Shown: one piece after another, positions 31,366 through 42,432 of the stretch
Numbering within the stretch: the first letter of the stretch is position 1
Layout: each line of letters starts with the position of its first letter
From: Dipteris shenzhenensis
Lineage: Eukaryota; Polypodiophyta; Polypodiopsida; Gleicheniales
Assembly (NCBI GenBank): GCA_047967505.1
Contig: CM106540.1
Length of the DNA: 64,000 bases
Reading direction: 5' to 3' (one strand)
The notes under the pieces: generated by a model
Seen by the model: the letters and a program-made list of their open reading frames with translations, nothing else
The model's database searches: none
Told to the model about the DNA's origin: nothing
Program-made: the position numbers and the translations under genes

Positions 31366-32994
31366 CTACATATTTATGGTGTTTGTTATTGGCACGCTTT
31401 CTTCTACATCTTCACATTGGATTACGATACTGGATATCTTCGCAGCTCGAGCTGATTCAGTCCCAGGCACGATCGTCACTACCAGGCTCTCGTCTCTGCT
31501 CAGATTCAACTCCCTCACGATCACACCGATTCCCAGCCTTAGAGACATATTGGCCGACGAGCCCAGCGTGGAGAAGGCACCTGCATACTCGGTGCTATTG
31601 GGTAATGTTGAACAGTTCGCAGTGGGAAGATTTACGAAGACATTGAACTGCGTCCATACGTTCCTTTCCACCTGGATGCACCCAATCACCAGTGTCTCTT
31701 GAATCCCATACGATCGGTGCTTGCAATCCCTCTGGATAAGAGCAGAACAAGGTTGCACCAACGGCCTACCCATCTTGCAAATCACGGCGTCCTGCGAGAG
31801 TTGCGCTGTGCCGTTGCTTATTGCAACCGGAGCCTCGTTCAGCCATAGATTTTGTACGTCCTCGTATATGATCCCTAGCTTAGAACTGTCAAGCGAATCC
31901 CTGACTTTCACCTTCACCAACTCTGCATTCTCGTCGTAGAAGACGAACTCGGAATCCAGATAGTCCGTATCAGTGATGTCTGTGTTCTCTTCTGCCAAGG
32001 TTTTCCAGACGTTCCATAGCCTGTCGATATTGGCGTGATGGGCATAGAAGATGGGGTCTCTAGCGGCTGTATCGAATTTTGCCATGTCTAGGTAATCCTT
32101 GCTCATATCACCCGTCCAAGCATGCACGCTGTTGTGAGGCATCGTCTCAACTGTACCATAGCCCGGCATTTGGTAATCTCCTGATCTGTAGGGCTGGCCA
32201 AAGAATCTGTACTGAGTCGTTGCACCGGCAATCATCACCCAATACATAGCGGCCCGATTAACAACAAGCTGATCTTTTCTGTCGAGGTCAGCACGAACTC
32301 GGCTTATCGCATCGATTTCTACTACACCAGGTGGTAAGTGAGACGGTTGTCTGTTCTGGTCTGTAAGTTCAGGGTATTCAACATAGAGCCGGGGCATCGT
32401 GCTTCCATCTGGATGGTCGTAGTTCCAGAACGACAGCGCAAATGTGTCCTCTCCTAGCAGCTTAGCAAGAATGCGTTCGTGAAAGTAGATATACCAACGG
32501 TGAAAAGAGAAGAAGAGCCAGGATGCGTGGACCTGAAGTGGCGTCGTCGTGTTCCCTTGAGCGTAGAATTCGTTGCAGTACGCACAGTGGATGTTTGCCT
32601 GGTGGCCAAAGGAACGCGGGTCGTCCTTCGGGAGCTCTCGCATGAGTTGATAAGCCCGGTTAAGTTTCTGGGCATAGGCGTCGCTAACATTATGCGCTGG
32701 TCGTCTGATTTTAAGGGTGGGGGAATCCTCAAATTCGAAGCTGCGGGCGGGCAGGTGAGACGCGGGGGCGCAGCAGTCGTAAGGCGCGTCCTTGTGGAGA
32801 TGGCAGAATGAGATATCCGGTGCAAGGACTGGTGCTGCGAAGCTCGTAGAGATGGGCGAGGACGGAATTCGCAAGAAGATAAGTAACAAACTTGTCCAAG
32901 GCATCCTTGAACATGCACTCGTCGGCCATGCAGGGAAGCTTATTATCTGGAGCAAGAAGAGAACAAATCTGAGCGTGCGGGCTGAGAGATCCAT
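31366..32994 (-). CDS. PPO: Polyphenol oxidase (catechol oxidase/tyrosinase family), intronless and secreted
   Basis: 542 codons, uninterrupted. It oxidises o-diphenols (and perhaps monophenols) to quinones with a type-3 dicopper centre. The N-terminus (residues 1-28) is a hydrophobic signal peptide ending near PTSAC, so the secretory route is more likely than the plastid lumen. CuA has HCAYCN (His136, with Cys140 as thioether partner), His156 in LQVHASW and His165 in FHRWYIYFHE. CuB has His287 and His291 in MPHNSVHAWTG and the His pair 319-320 in FYAHHANIDRLW. A DWL-type domain (DYLDSEFVFYDENA, 344-357) and a C-terminal KFDV-type shielding domain (TQFNVFVNLP) follow. All copper ligands are present and the length fits the family. 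Met1 is chosen because it alone gives the signal peptide. Neighbours are all transposons. Confidence 0.96.
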   Translation of the reverse strand: MDLSARTLRFVLFLLQIISFPAWPTSACSRMPWTSLLLIFLRIPSSPISTSFAAPVLAPDISFCHLHKDAPYDCCAPASHLPARSFEFEDSPTLKIRRPAHNVSDAYAQKLNRAYQLMRELPKDDPRSFGHQANIHCAYCNEFYAQGNTTTPLQVHASWLFFSFHRWYIYFHERILAKLLGEDTFALSFWNYDHPDGSTMPRLYVEYPELTDQNRQPSHLPPGVVEIDAISRVRADLDRKDQLVVNRAAMYWVMIAGATTQYRFFGQPYRSGDYQMPGYGTVETMPHNSVHAWTGDMSKDYLDMAKFDTAARDPIFYAHHANIDRLWNVWKTLAEENTDITDTDYLDSEFVFYDENAELVKVKVRDSLDSSKLGIIYEDVQNLWLNEAPVAISNGTAQLSQDAVICKMGRPLVQPCSALIQRDCKHRSYGIQETLVIGCIQVERNVWTQFNVFVNLPTANCSTLPNSTEYAGAFSTLGSSANMSLRLGIGVIVRELNLSRDESLVVTIVPGTESARAAKISSIVIQCEDVEESVPITNTINM

Positions 32995-33260
32995 GGCAGC
33001 AGCAACAACGATAACAAAGAAAGGGAAAGGATTACACGGTGTAGGGATGTATTCAGGGTAGTAGGGTAGGACGTAGAGTGTATTCAGTCAGGGTAAGGAT
33101 TGCGCCCGGATTTCGAGAACGCTTTGCTAATCTAATTTAAAGCTTCTGAGCTTACAAACCACGATTTACTTGGGAAACGTTTATCGAGATTGCCAAAACT
33201 GCACGTCTTGCTTATGCTTCCGAGGGACTCAAAACTGCACGTCTTGCTTATGTTTACTGT
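32995..33260 (-). promoter_or_regulatory. Upstream region of the polyphenol oxidase gene with a 22-bp direct repeat
   Basis: The minus strand upstream of the start codon is a pyrimidine-rich leader (32995-33060). Farther up, an exact 22-bp direct repeat starting aaaactgcacgtcttg occurs at 33195-33216 and 33231-33252, 36 bp apart. Its position about 200-260 bp upstream of the start suggests a duplicated cis element; this is inferred only from position and identity. Confidence 0.4.
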
Positions 33261-33639
33261 CTTTTTCAGGGTGGCCTTACATGTTCTCCCAAAGGCTTTT
33301 GCTTGATACGAGAAACACTATAACTTTGATCTATCCACGTCAACTTGGTATTCAGTGTTTCACCAACAACCCACGTGAATGGCAAAATAAATAAGCGAGC
33401 ACATCATAAGCGAGCACATGATGTGCTCGATAGGAGTGCCTTCATTATTCCCACAATATCAAGCTGCAAGATGACACAATTTGCGGAGGGGTTAGTACAA
33501 AGAAACGACCTCCGAATAAACTACATGAACAATATAATTTGAGATCGATATTTACAAATTGGACCTCCCATGATTCAACACCCCCTACTCCAAAATGCAT
33601 GCTTCCATATTGCTCCATTTGGATCCTTCGTGCCTCCAC
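33261..33639. other. No gene supported
   Basis: Intergenic DNA. One small inverted repeat (AAGCGAGCACATCAT ... ATGATGTGCTC, 33393-33430) and nothing coding. Confidence 0.4.
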
Positions 33640-34024
33640 GTGCTACAGACTGGGGTCCATCTTTGCTGCCTTCATTGCTTTCTTCCACTCACGCTTGTGA
33701 GCGGTGTGGGGCTCCAATGGGATTTTTTAATTCAATCCTTACAAGACATGGGTTTGGGTCCATCCTTACAAGACATGGGTCTGGGTCTGGGTCCATCCTT
33801 TGTTTCTAATGTCAAGCTCCTTCTCACTAGTGCTTCAGCTAAAGTGAATATCAATGGGAAGATGAGTGATCCTTTCTTTTTGAAAAGATCAGCTAGACAA
33901 GGATGCCCTTCAACTCCTCTGCTTTTTCCTATAGAAGTAGATGCTCTTGGTTGGCTCCTGAGAAGTCAAATTCAAGAGGGCAGTCTCCAGGGGATTAAGC
34001 TAATTATGAATGGTAAACAACTTG
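33640..34024 (+). pseudogene. L1-type LINE RT fragment
   Basis: Plus-strand frame with WDFLIQSLQDMGLGPS (partly duplicated in tandem at 33735-33795), FVSNVKLLLTSASAKVNING and SARQGCPSTPLLFPIEVDAL, the LINE RT segment after the first catalytic Asp (usually ..RQGCPLSPLLF). It ends abruptly at about 34024, where minus-strand gypsy-2 begins. It covers the part largely missing from the LINE remnant at 8040. Confidence 0.8.
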
Positions 34025-35835
34025 TCTGCCAACAAGAGCTTGGGACGGCGCCAATCAGGTTGTGGATCCAACTGGCTTATCCAACCTTCACTAATTTGAT
34101 GCTGACGAAGGTTGGTAGGAAAGTTGTCCAGGGTCCATCCACCTCGAGTTTTCATATCATGATATGTGCTCTAAAATTCCTTGATGGGGTTACTGGGAAG
34201 TGGTATCTCATCAAAATCATACCCATCATTGAAACTTGGCATGGCAGTATGAATTGGATTATCTGGATCCTGATATTCAAAATCAAATACTGTGTCATTT
34301 TCAACTGATGAAAGCACAAATAGTGTCGGAGGTGATGACGGGGCAGGGAGAGAATCTAGGGACATGGGGGAGAAATATGGAAGAGTGTTAGTTGTGGAAA
34401 GGGGAGCAGATGGGAGGGGGGGAAGAATTGGGCAAATGTTTTGAGCAGCATGGTAATCCTCAAGGGTAGGATTAGCAAGGGAAGGGAAGAAGCTAGGTGT
34501 GAGGGGCTCGTAAGTTTGTGACTGTTGGGTTAGTTGAAAATGCTGAGAGGCATGAGCAAAGAGACGATGGAGGGAATAGATGTTAGGATGGAGCTCAAGG
34601 AAGGTTAAAAGGGTGGTAGCAGCAAGGGTAAGTGAGGTTATGAGGTTGGCAGAGAGAGTGGCTAGATATGGGAAGTTGGATATGAGATAGGCCCTGTCAT
34701 CTTTCGACACTTCCTTTTGCTGGTGTGATGGGATCATCAACTGCATGGGTGGGATGTCGGTTATGTCATGCCTTGCAAATAATAGTGATGGCCTTTGTAG
34801 CAATGGCAACAAACTAGTAATAACCCTGAGGGGAGGACTACCCATGACGCATACATATGCAATGAAAGCATTCGTCCTAAGTGCTATAAACCCGGCATGT
34901 GTAGATAAGCAAAAGATATTTTTCTCATCTTCGGACAAGTCTTGGCAAATTATACGCAGAGTTTTGGTCCCTATGGAACATTCCCATTTGATTGTTGGAT
35001 GAGCAGATATGATCTTGATTTGGAGTTGCTTCCATTGGATATGCACGCATCCGTTGAGGTGATCTTCCACTTGTAGTGCAGCCACAAGCTCTTGGTACAC
35101 CACCGTTGAGCATTGTAGTGGGGCTTCATTGGTATTGTCTTCCATTGCCTCATTGTTGTGCACTAGCAATTGGAGTTCAAGCTTGGAGACGATTATATTT
35201 TGGGAGTGCATCTCATTCATTTTTTCTTTGTATTTCTGGTAGATGGTTGTATATGCCTCCTTAAGCTTTCTCATTTCCAAGGTGACCTTTGCCTATTGAG
35301 GAATGTCTTCAGTGGTATTGGACCATTGGTCCAAGACTTGTGCTTGTGAAGAGCAGGCCTCTTGAGTGGTAGCAAGTTGGTCCTTCAAGATTATGCATTC
35401 CCTTGTAAGCTCGTCAATGTTGAAGGCACATACTGCCAAAGATTGTTTCATGTCTTCAAGCTTGTCTTTGCAATCCTGGAGCTTTTCTTCTTTGTGAATT
35501 AAAGTGAGTCGAGCTTGTGCCACTACCACCATCTACTGAGCATGTACGGAGGTCAAGGAGTTATAGTAGGTCTATAGGATTGCCATTGCTTGTACTGCTG
35601 CTATCAGCTATGTTTGACTTTGGTGGAGGTTGGAGGTCACGTCCCTCACTGCCTTCTCTTGAGCTTGGAGAGCTTGGTTCATGCACACTTCTTCTACCTC
35701 CTTCTCATGCCTTGACCTCTATGGTGATTGCCTGGGATTGGTCTTCGATTTCTATTGTAGTCTATCGGTCTAATTCTCTTGCATACTCTTCCTTGGCCAA
35801 GCTAGTGAATAGTTCTGACATTTGGATCATTTGGC

Positions 35836-36585
35836 ATTAGGAAAAAAGGAAGCTCATTTTGGGACCCTGTAAGAAATTCACTATTTTCTCTTTTCTCTCT
35901 CTACAAAAGCAAGAAAATATGGATACTTGCGTGAGAAATGTCAGTGTGAAAAGGAATAAATATATTCTTTCACATGCTTTACATTCAATGTTCATATAAG
36001 AGCAACACTTTTCTGTGCAGAATTTGGTGATTCTGACACCGCAGACGCGTCCGGAACGGCCCAAAACCCCAAGAACGGCACTGGAAACGCTGGAATCGGA
36101 CATCCGGAGGCCCGGAAACGGCCAAAAAAGGCCGAAAACGCGATTTGCAGCAAAATGCGATATGGCACTTTTGAAATTTCAAAAGTGCCATATCGCATTT
36201 TGCTGCAAATCGCGTTTAATTTCAAAAGTGCCATATCGCATTTTGCTGCAAATCGCGTTTTTCGGCCTTTTTTGGCCGTTTTCGGGCCTCCGGATGTCCG
36301 ATTCCAGCGTTTCCAGTGCCGTTCTTGGGGTTTTGGGCCGTTCCGGACGCGTCTGCGGTGTCAGAATCACCAAATTCTGCACAGAAAATAAATTTTTTAA
36401 AGATTCAAATCAGATCACCTCATTAATGTGACATGCTTCTACGAACATATAGTACTATTTCTTTTTCTTATTTTCATCTTCTTTTGTTGAATTTTCAATG
36501 TTACGTTGGCCCACTCCTAATTGGTTGAGAGCCTATTTTCTCTCTCTTCTAAAAGGCCCCAAAATGAGCTCCCTTTTTTCCTAAT
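35836..36585. mobile_element. 750-bp foldback/MITE-like DNA transposon in the gypsy-2 accessory frame
   Basis: The uninterrupted sequence tttggctagcttg is seen in gypsy-1 (complement, about 16650) and gypsy-3 (48509). In gypsy-2 it is split after tttggc, and the right side resumes gctagcttg. The insert begins ATTAGGAAAAAAGG and ends with its inverse; the terminal inverted repeats are about 30 bp with two mismatches. If the ends are as stated, the target duplication is the 2-bp GC; if one more base is counted in the repeat, there is almost none. No coding potential. The core is a 380-bp palindrome. Superfamily not identified. Confidence 0.85.
36009..36388. repeat. 380-bp near-perfect palindrome inside the foldback element
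   Basis: Left arm 36009-36176 and right arm 36177-36388 are inverse copies with the centre at GAAA/TTTC. Outer ends read TTTTCTGTGCAG and CTGCACAGAAAA. The right arm holds one extra tandem copy of a 44-bp inner segment (about 36218-36261). The arms are GC-rich compared with their surroundings. Transcripts would form a long hairpin. Open frames through it are mirror images of each other and not genes. Confidence 0.93.
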
Positions 36586-38117
36586 GCTAGCTTGATGTTG
36601 GAGAATGACAGACGGTGATGAGGAATGGCAATGCTACTGATACAAGTGGTGCCCATGTAGCCATCCTGATGATTTTGTAGTACTTGTGGGAGGTTGTTCC
36701 AATTTTAGTCACTTGTGTACAATAGTCATAATGTTGATCTGGCAATAGCTCCCCTTGTGGCTCATCCACTAGCATGGCATCGATCGGCAGTTCTAGTGAT
36801 GATGTAGCCTCAGGCTTTGGTGTCGATCTTTCTTCAGGCTTTGGTGCCAATTTTTCCTTAGGCTCTGGTGCCGATCTTTCCTCAGGCTCTGGTTGCTGCT
36901 GTTGTTGGAGATATATTGGTTACAATTGTGCACCAAGCTGTAGCATCTCATGGGGCAATTCCTCAATTCCAACCTCTAGAATAGATATTTTTTCTAAAGG
37001 ATCTACACTTGCCAATGTGATAGTAGGAGAAGTTGGTGACGGCTCCCATACTGGTGAGAAGGGTATGTCCAACTCCTCAATTGGTTTTGGTGACTGGGGC
37101 AGAGTCATTTCTCATTCTTGTAGCTCTTTTTTGATTATTATAGCCAATAAGTGGGGAATTTTACATTTTTGGACTAATGAACCATCTAGCTTTTTTGTAA
37201 AGAAGATGACTAAGTGCTGGATCCAGTCTTGCTTTAGCTTCCTACTCAGCAAAACAAATGTGCGGAGTGGAAGGGATCGATTCTTTAACCCCCAGGATTG
37301 TGGATAGGAATTGTGCTGCTTCCCTGAGGCGATGGTTAAGGATGGTGCGAAGTAATATGCCATCTCTATGGAACAGTGTGCCCTTGGCGAGGAAACAGCA
37401 TAAGTCGATGTAGGTGGCCAAACAAGTTCCAGTGACTGGACCCTATCAACGGTTGTGTAGGTCGGTGGTGACTGGGGTGGCATTTGTTCTTCGTGGTCAT
37501 GCACTAAATCCTCTTTGGAGCTATCGATCTGGACCACAAATGCCTATGGTTGCTGTGGTTGAGAGGATGTAGATGGCTGCGAACTTTGGAGGGGGTCTCG
37601 TGGTTGAGGCACTGGGCTCTTTCTTCACATCCTCTTTACTAAAGACATCTTTTTTGAACCTGCATCCATGTGCATGTGGCGTACCATTGATCATTAGAAT
37701 CGTTGGCATGTAGGTATGACCTTTCTCTGTGTTTGTGAGATATCTTATTTTTATACACACTTTGAGGGTGTGGAATGAAAGTGTATGGTACAATTATCTA
37801 TTCAATCATCTATGTGTCTAAGCAAAAGCATGTGAGTGCACGTGACCTAGTAGCTAGGTAGGGACTAACTATATGCTTTTTTTGTTGCTGGGATTTCATA
37901 GGGTAGCTAGAACTCAGGCATCACTTCTGAGCCCTAGGTTAAAATCGATTGATGCTACCTATATGTGCGAAGATGTACATATGCAAGTGAGTGCTCGTGA
38001 TACAATCTAATCCTAACTAAGGAAGACTTGGTTTTCCAAATCTTCGTTTTTGTCGGGGATGGCTTGTGTGTTGAAGTAGTAGCGCTTCAGTCGGCTCCCA
38101 TTTATTATTGTGTTGAA

Positions 38118-38760
38118 TTAGACTCCATCCAATGTTTCTAGCAACACAACTCCGATGGGATTCATCTTTCTTACTCGGTAGGGTCCTTGACCTAGATACT
38201 TCAGGTTTCCCTTGTGTAGTTTGGCATTGTATAACAAGACCAAGTCACCTTCATTGATGTCTTTAGCTTTAAGATTTATGTCAAACCATGCCTTTCTTTT
38301 GTGTTTTTCTGATGTCATGGCATGGTAGGCGACTAGTCTTGTCTCTGTATGCTTCTCCAACTGATAGAGTCTTTCTTTCAAGGATTCATGGTCTCCCATA
38401 CGTTCCTGTACTGCTATGCATAGGCTTGGTATTACAAATTCTAGTGGGACCATAGCTTCAAGGCCATATACCAATTAAAAAGGTGTGTTCCTTGTACTAA
38501 CCTTGAGTGTGGTTTTGTATGCCCATAAGGCTGCATTTAGTTTCTCTACCCAATCAAAACGTTGTGGTTCTACTACCTTGGAGAGGATAATGCATAATAT
38601 TTTGTTGGTGGATTTGGCATGTCCATTCCCTTGCAGTTAGTAGGGTGTGCTTTTTCTATGGATTACCATAAAGCTAGACAAGAGTTCTTGGATTACCTCT
38701 TTGACAAAATGTGTGCCTCTATCTGACTCAATTTCAATGGGGCATCCGAATCAGGTGATC
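38118..38760 (-). pseudogene. gypsy-2 integrase, C-terminal part
   Basis: Minus-strand integrase from about the second catalytic Asp region (38760 on, with broken frames) to 38118. Frame 38474-38118 has VYGLEAMVPLEF, GDLVLLYNAKLHKGNLKYLG and ILLETLDGV-type tail. The H2C2 finger and the first part of the core are deleted: the preceding frame ends SEVDEGM, joined at a CATG word near 38760. Stops and shifts are frequent. Confidence 0.85.
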
Positions 38761-39659
38761 ACATGCCTTCATCGACTTCACTCATGATTGGGATGATCTC
38801 ATGAGGCATTACACATCTTCTTAATACCTGGTCCTTTCCCATCTTGTCTAGTTGTCTTGCAATGAGTTGATAGGGTGCAGCCTTTAGAATCGGTTTTTTG
38901 ACATCTACTGCTTTCATTTCAGGGGGTGGTCTTCCTGCCATTAAGTACCCAATGATATCTTCACACCACTCTGGAACAGCATCTATTTGAAATAGTGTGG
39001 CATCTAGTAAGTCATCTTCTACTCCAGTGGCTTCTTCTCCCAACTTGACATGAGACATGTGATCGGCAATGTGGTGTTGGGCACCCTTGCGAACCACTAT
39101 TTTGAAGTTGAATTCTTGAAGCAAGAGGAGACATCTGGTTATTCTTCCTGTTGTACATGGACGATTCACAAGATAAAGCATGGTTGGTGTAGAAGACAAA
39201 ATCATTTGCCAGTAGATAGTGCCAAAATTTATTAACACTATACACCATTGCTAGGGCTTCTCTTTCTGTGGTGGTATAGTCTTTCTTATGTTCACTAGGT
39301 TGACAAATCACACTCCCAATCGCATGCTTGGATCCATCAGTATGAACATGAAAATCAATATCCCAATTGGGAGATATAGGGATGGGTGCTATGATTAGGC
39401 ACCACTTTAAAAGCTCAAAGGCTTGGTCGCACTCTTCTGTCCATAAGAATTCCACTAATAATTTGTAAAGTGGTCTAGCTATCATGGCATACCACAATAT
39501 AAATCTTCTATAATAGCCAGCATGTCCCATAAAGACCTGTACACCTTTGGAATTCGTAGGAGGAGGCAATTCCATGATGATTTTGATTTTGTCCATGTTA
39601 GTTGTTGTAATCCCATGTTGAGAAATGATGTGTCCCAAAACATCTCCGTGGGTGACCAT
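38759..39659 (-). pseudogene. gypsy-2 RT connection and RNase H
   Basis: Frames 39659-39012 and 39238-38759. VLGHIISQHGI and MGHAGYYRRFI are the end of RT; FLWTEECDQAFELLK and DFHVHTDGSKHAIGSVICQ (first RNase H Asp), TTTEREALAMVYSVNKFWHYL and CTTGRITRCLLLLQEFNFK are RNase H. A shift separates the frames near 39200. gypsy-2 is the only copy here with most of RNase H. Confidence 0.87.
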
Positions 39660-39893
39660 GAACTAACATTTTGTTGGATTTAGGGAGATGCCATACTTCC
39701 TGCATTTGAGTAGTACTGCTTCAAGACATTTGATAGTGGTCTTTTTTGTTTGAATGGATGCAAAAATAATCCAAGCACACCTGTAAAAATTTATTCAGAA
39801 ATGACTTGAAAGCTATGAACATGACTCACTGGAATGTGGCCGGGGCATTACAAAGGCCGAATGGCATGACTCTATATGCAAAAATACCCCATT

Positions 39894-40590
39894 CTATAGC
39901 AAATTCTGTTTTTGATTGGTCTTTAGGAGCAATTTGCACTTGGTTATAGCCACTGAAACCATCCAAGACGCTATATATTTCGGAACCTGCCACCTTTTCC
40001 AACCTCTTTCCAACACAGTTTCTGTTAAGGGTAGGGGACAGTAATCCCTAATTGTGGCGGCATTCACATTCTTTAAGTTTACACATATTCTGAGCTTCTT
40101 GTTGCGCTTAGGTACAATGATAATGGGTGAAACCCAACCAGTGTGCTCTATGTCATAGATGAATCCGACATCTGGGAGTTTTTCTAGCTCGTCATAAACC
40201 ATGGTGCCATACTTAGGATTTGTGTGATAAGGTCCACATACCTTAGGGTGAGCACCTTCCCTTATAGGTATCGTGTGTACTACCACGTTTGGTGAAATTC
40301 CTTTCATCTCTTTGTATGACCATGCTAGGCAATCACAGTATTCCATTAGGAGTGATTTGAGTTTGATTTCATCTTCTTGTCGAAGTTGTTTCCCAATAAA
40401 AATCAGTTTTTCTTCTTCCCCTTCAAGGGCGAGGTCTATTATTCGTGTTTTTGCCGGTCCCTCATAGATTGGAGTTTCTCCAACGCTATCAGTTTCTTGA
40501 ACTTTAGATTCTCTTAGTGGTCTTGGCTTTGCTATTAGCGCACTTCTTGAAGATCGGCCTCTGATGGTGTTGAACTAGCCTGACATGTGC
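39894..40590 (-). pseudogene. gypsy-2 reverse transcriptase N-terminal half
   Basis: Frame 40346-39894 and upstream pieces: CLAWSYKEMKGI, HPKVCGPYHTNPKYG, GWVSPIIIVPKRNKKLRICVN and NAATIRDYCPLP. The region with the first catalytic Asp is shifted near 39990, and the LDD box region (39780-39660) is broken. Parallel to the longer RT of gypsy-3 (51973-52701). Confidence 0.85.
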
Positions 40591-41085
40591 CATGTGTAGT
40601 GGGTGGCATAGTTTCATTTACCAATTTGTTAGGCTCTTTTTCACTTTTTTTTTCTGGTCTCTTAATCGATCTTCATCCGCACATGTGGCTCATATTTCCG
40701 AAACTTCTTACATTGGGAACTATGGGGTAACTTTTCCACTAGTAAGGTGTTTCCAAGTAAGGGTTCATTTGCTGCGCATACTCCTTCTAGGCAGGACCAT
40801 TCAAGAGGTGGTGGTTCTGATTTTGAGGGAGCTGGCTTTGCAAGATACAATTCGACGATCCTTGTTTGGACTCGTTTGAATTCATTGAAGCGTTCAGCCT
40901 CAAGGCTTTTTTTTGCTGCTTCAGCTTTCTTGTGGGATCTTTTGTTTGTTATTCAACTTTGGAGGTTCAATTTTTGGGAGCTCGACTACCATTAGGGCAT
41001 GCAGAATGGCTAAGTCAAAAACAAATACCTGTTTGATGTATTTCATGTCCCAAATATCACCAAGAACCTAGTTTCTGTTGGTCAA

Positions 41086-42060
41086 ATGGTTGAGCAGGGC
41101 TTGTCGATCAGATTTAATCCTTATGGATTCTTTGTTGAGGATATGAAAAATAAAGGTTGCTTGATAGCAAAAGGAAAGAAGAAGGGTAGGATGTTTACGT
41201 TGGATGCGGACATGCTTGAATTGAGTGCAGCAATGTTTGCACATGGGACCGGTGTAGTTGCAGATATTGATATCTGGCATAAACGCATTGGTCATGTTAA
41301 TGTACAGTGAATTAAATTAATGCAGGCCCAAAATATTGTTGCAGGATTGCCTAAGTTTAAGGTTGCAAAAATGCATAAGCTAGCCTGTCAATTTGGAAAA
41401 CAGGCAAGGAAACCATTTCCTAGACATGTTCAAGAGAGTAAGAGGCCATTGGAATTAATCCACTCTGACGTTTGGACTACTAAAGCTGCATCTATTGGAG
41501 GCTGTCATTATTTTGTCACTTTTATTGATGACTACAGCAGAAAAGTTTGGGTGTATTCTATGAAAAATAAAAGAAGTGTTTGGGCATTTCAAAGCTCTTA
41601 AAGCTATGGTTAAAAAAGGACTGTACATGCCTACAAATAAATTGTCTAAGGTCAGATGGAGGGGGAGAGTACCTCTCCAATGAGTTTGCAAGTTTCCTAC
41701 AGGAGCATGACATAAAGTAGCAATATTCATGCAATCATACCCCACAACAAAATGAACTTGCACAAAGGAAAAACAGGCATATTGGAGAGGTATCTCATGC
41801 CATGCTTAACAAAAAAGACCTGCCATATTATTATTGGGCTAAAGCAGTTGCTACAATAGTCTACATAATGAACAAGACTCCCACTGTAGCAATACATGGC
41901 ATGACACCAGAGGAGAGGTATACTGGTAGGAAACCAGATATTTCTCATTTGAAAGTTTTTGGTTGCATTGCCTATGTTCATGTGCTAGATGAGTTGAGAT
42001 CCAAGTTGGATCCAAAAGCTAAGAAGTGCATCTTTATTGGTTATTCTCTATAGCAGAAAG
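41086..42060 (+). pseudogene. Copia-A GAG-pre-integrase and integrase
   Basis: Frames 41086-41310 (KGRMFTLDADMLEL, IDIWHKRIGHVN), 41320-41601 (PLELIHSDVWTTKAAS with the first integrase Asp, FVTFIDDYSRKVWVY) and 41802-42053 (WAKAVATIVYIMNKTPT, LKVFGCIAYVHV, KCIFIGYS). The middle (41600-41800) is shifted but still recognisable. Several stops; inactive. Confidence 0.85.
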
Positions 42061-42432
42061 GGTATAGATGCTATAACCCTTCTACTTTAAGTTTACAATG
42101 AGCAGAGATGTTTTTTATGAGATGAGCAGTTAGTATAAACCATTAAATGTGATTGATGATGTAGATGCACAAAATGGTAATGCTACACAGAATTCACAGT
42201 AGCAATCACAAAATATTAGTGGACCTGTAGTGTCTCTAGCAGTGGTTCACATACTTCACCATGGATAGGCAGACTGAAATCAGGAGGATCTCCTCAAAGC
42301 AATATAGATAGTGGTATGCAAGTATCACAAAAAGGAAAAGAGAAAGTATATCAACCCATGGTTGATGTGAATGCAGGTCACTCTTATGTGGATGGTGAAT
42401 CCAGTGGCTCAGAATAGAGCCTTGATGATGAG

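Larger units (their letters stand above)
34025..37793 (-). pseudogene. gypsy-2 accessory gene
   Basis: Second copy of the accessory frame. The open parts are 37793-37521 (start region), 37537-37112, 37108-36587, 35532-35293 and 35280-34171. Compared with gypsy-1 it lacks about 240 bp of the helical domain (near 37385), gained a stop at 35293 and carries the foldback insertion, but it keeps open the coiled-coil segment (QDCKDKLEDMKQSLAV, LTRECIILKDQLA) where gypsy-1 is broken. The C-terminal 180 codons are missing beyond 34025. Comparing the copies shows that the ancestral frame was continuous. Confidence 0.8.
34025..41012 (-). mobile_element. gypsy-2, truncated at both ends, no LTRs
   Basis: Minus-strand member of the gypsy-1 family, reading from 41012 down: gag/protease edge, RT (to 39894), RNase H (39659-38759), an integrase with its zinc-binding and first catalytic part deleted, spacer, and the accessory frame (37793-34025). 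It is cut at 34025 by LINE DNA and at about 41012 by copia-A; the word atggctaag is shared with gypsy-3 right up to that junction. Its accessory frame is interrupted by a 750-bp foldback element (35836-36585). Confidence 0.9.

Noticed and set aside
32479-33061. Plus-strand frames over the polyphenol oxidase gene (32479-32811, 32792-33061)
   Set aside because: Shadows of the oxidase coding strand; the minus-strand frame has all catalytic motifs.
36015-36431. 138-codon frame in the 36-kb palindrome
   Set aside because: Mirror frames exist on both strands of the hairpin; no family recognised.
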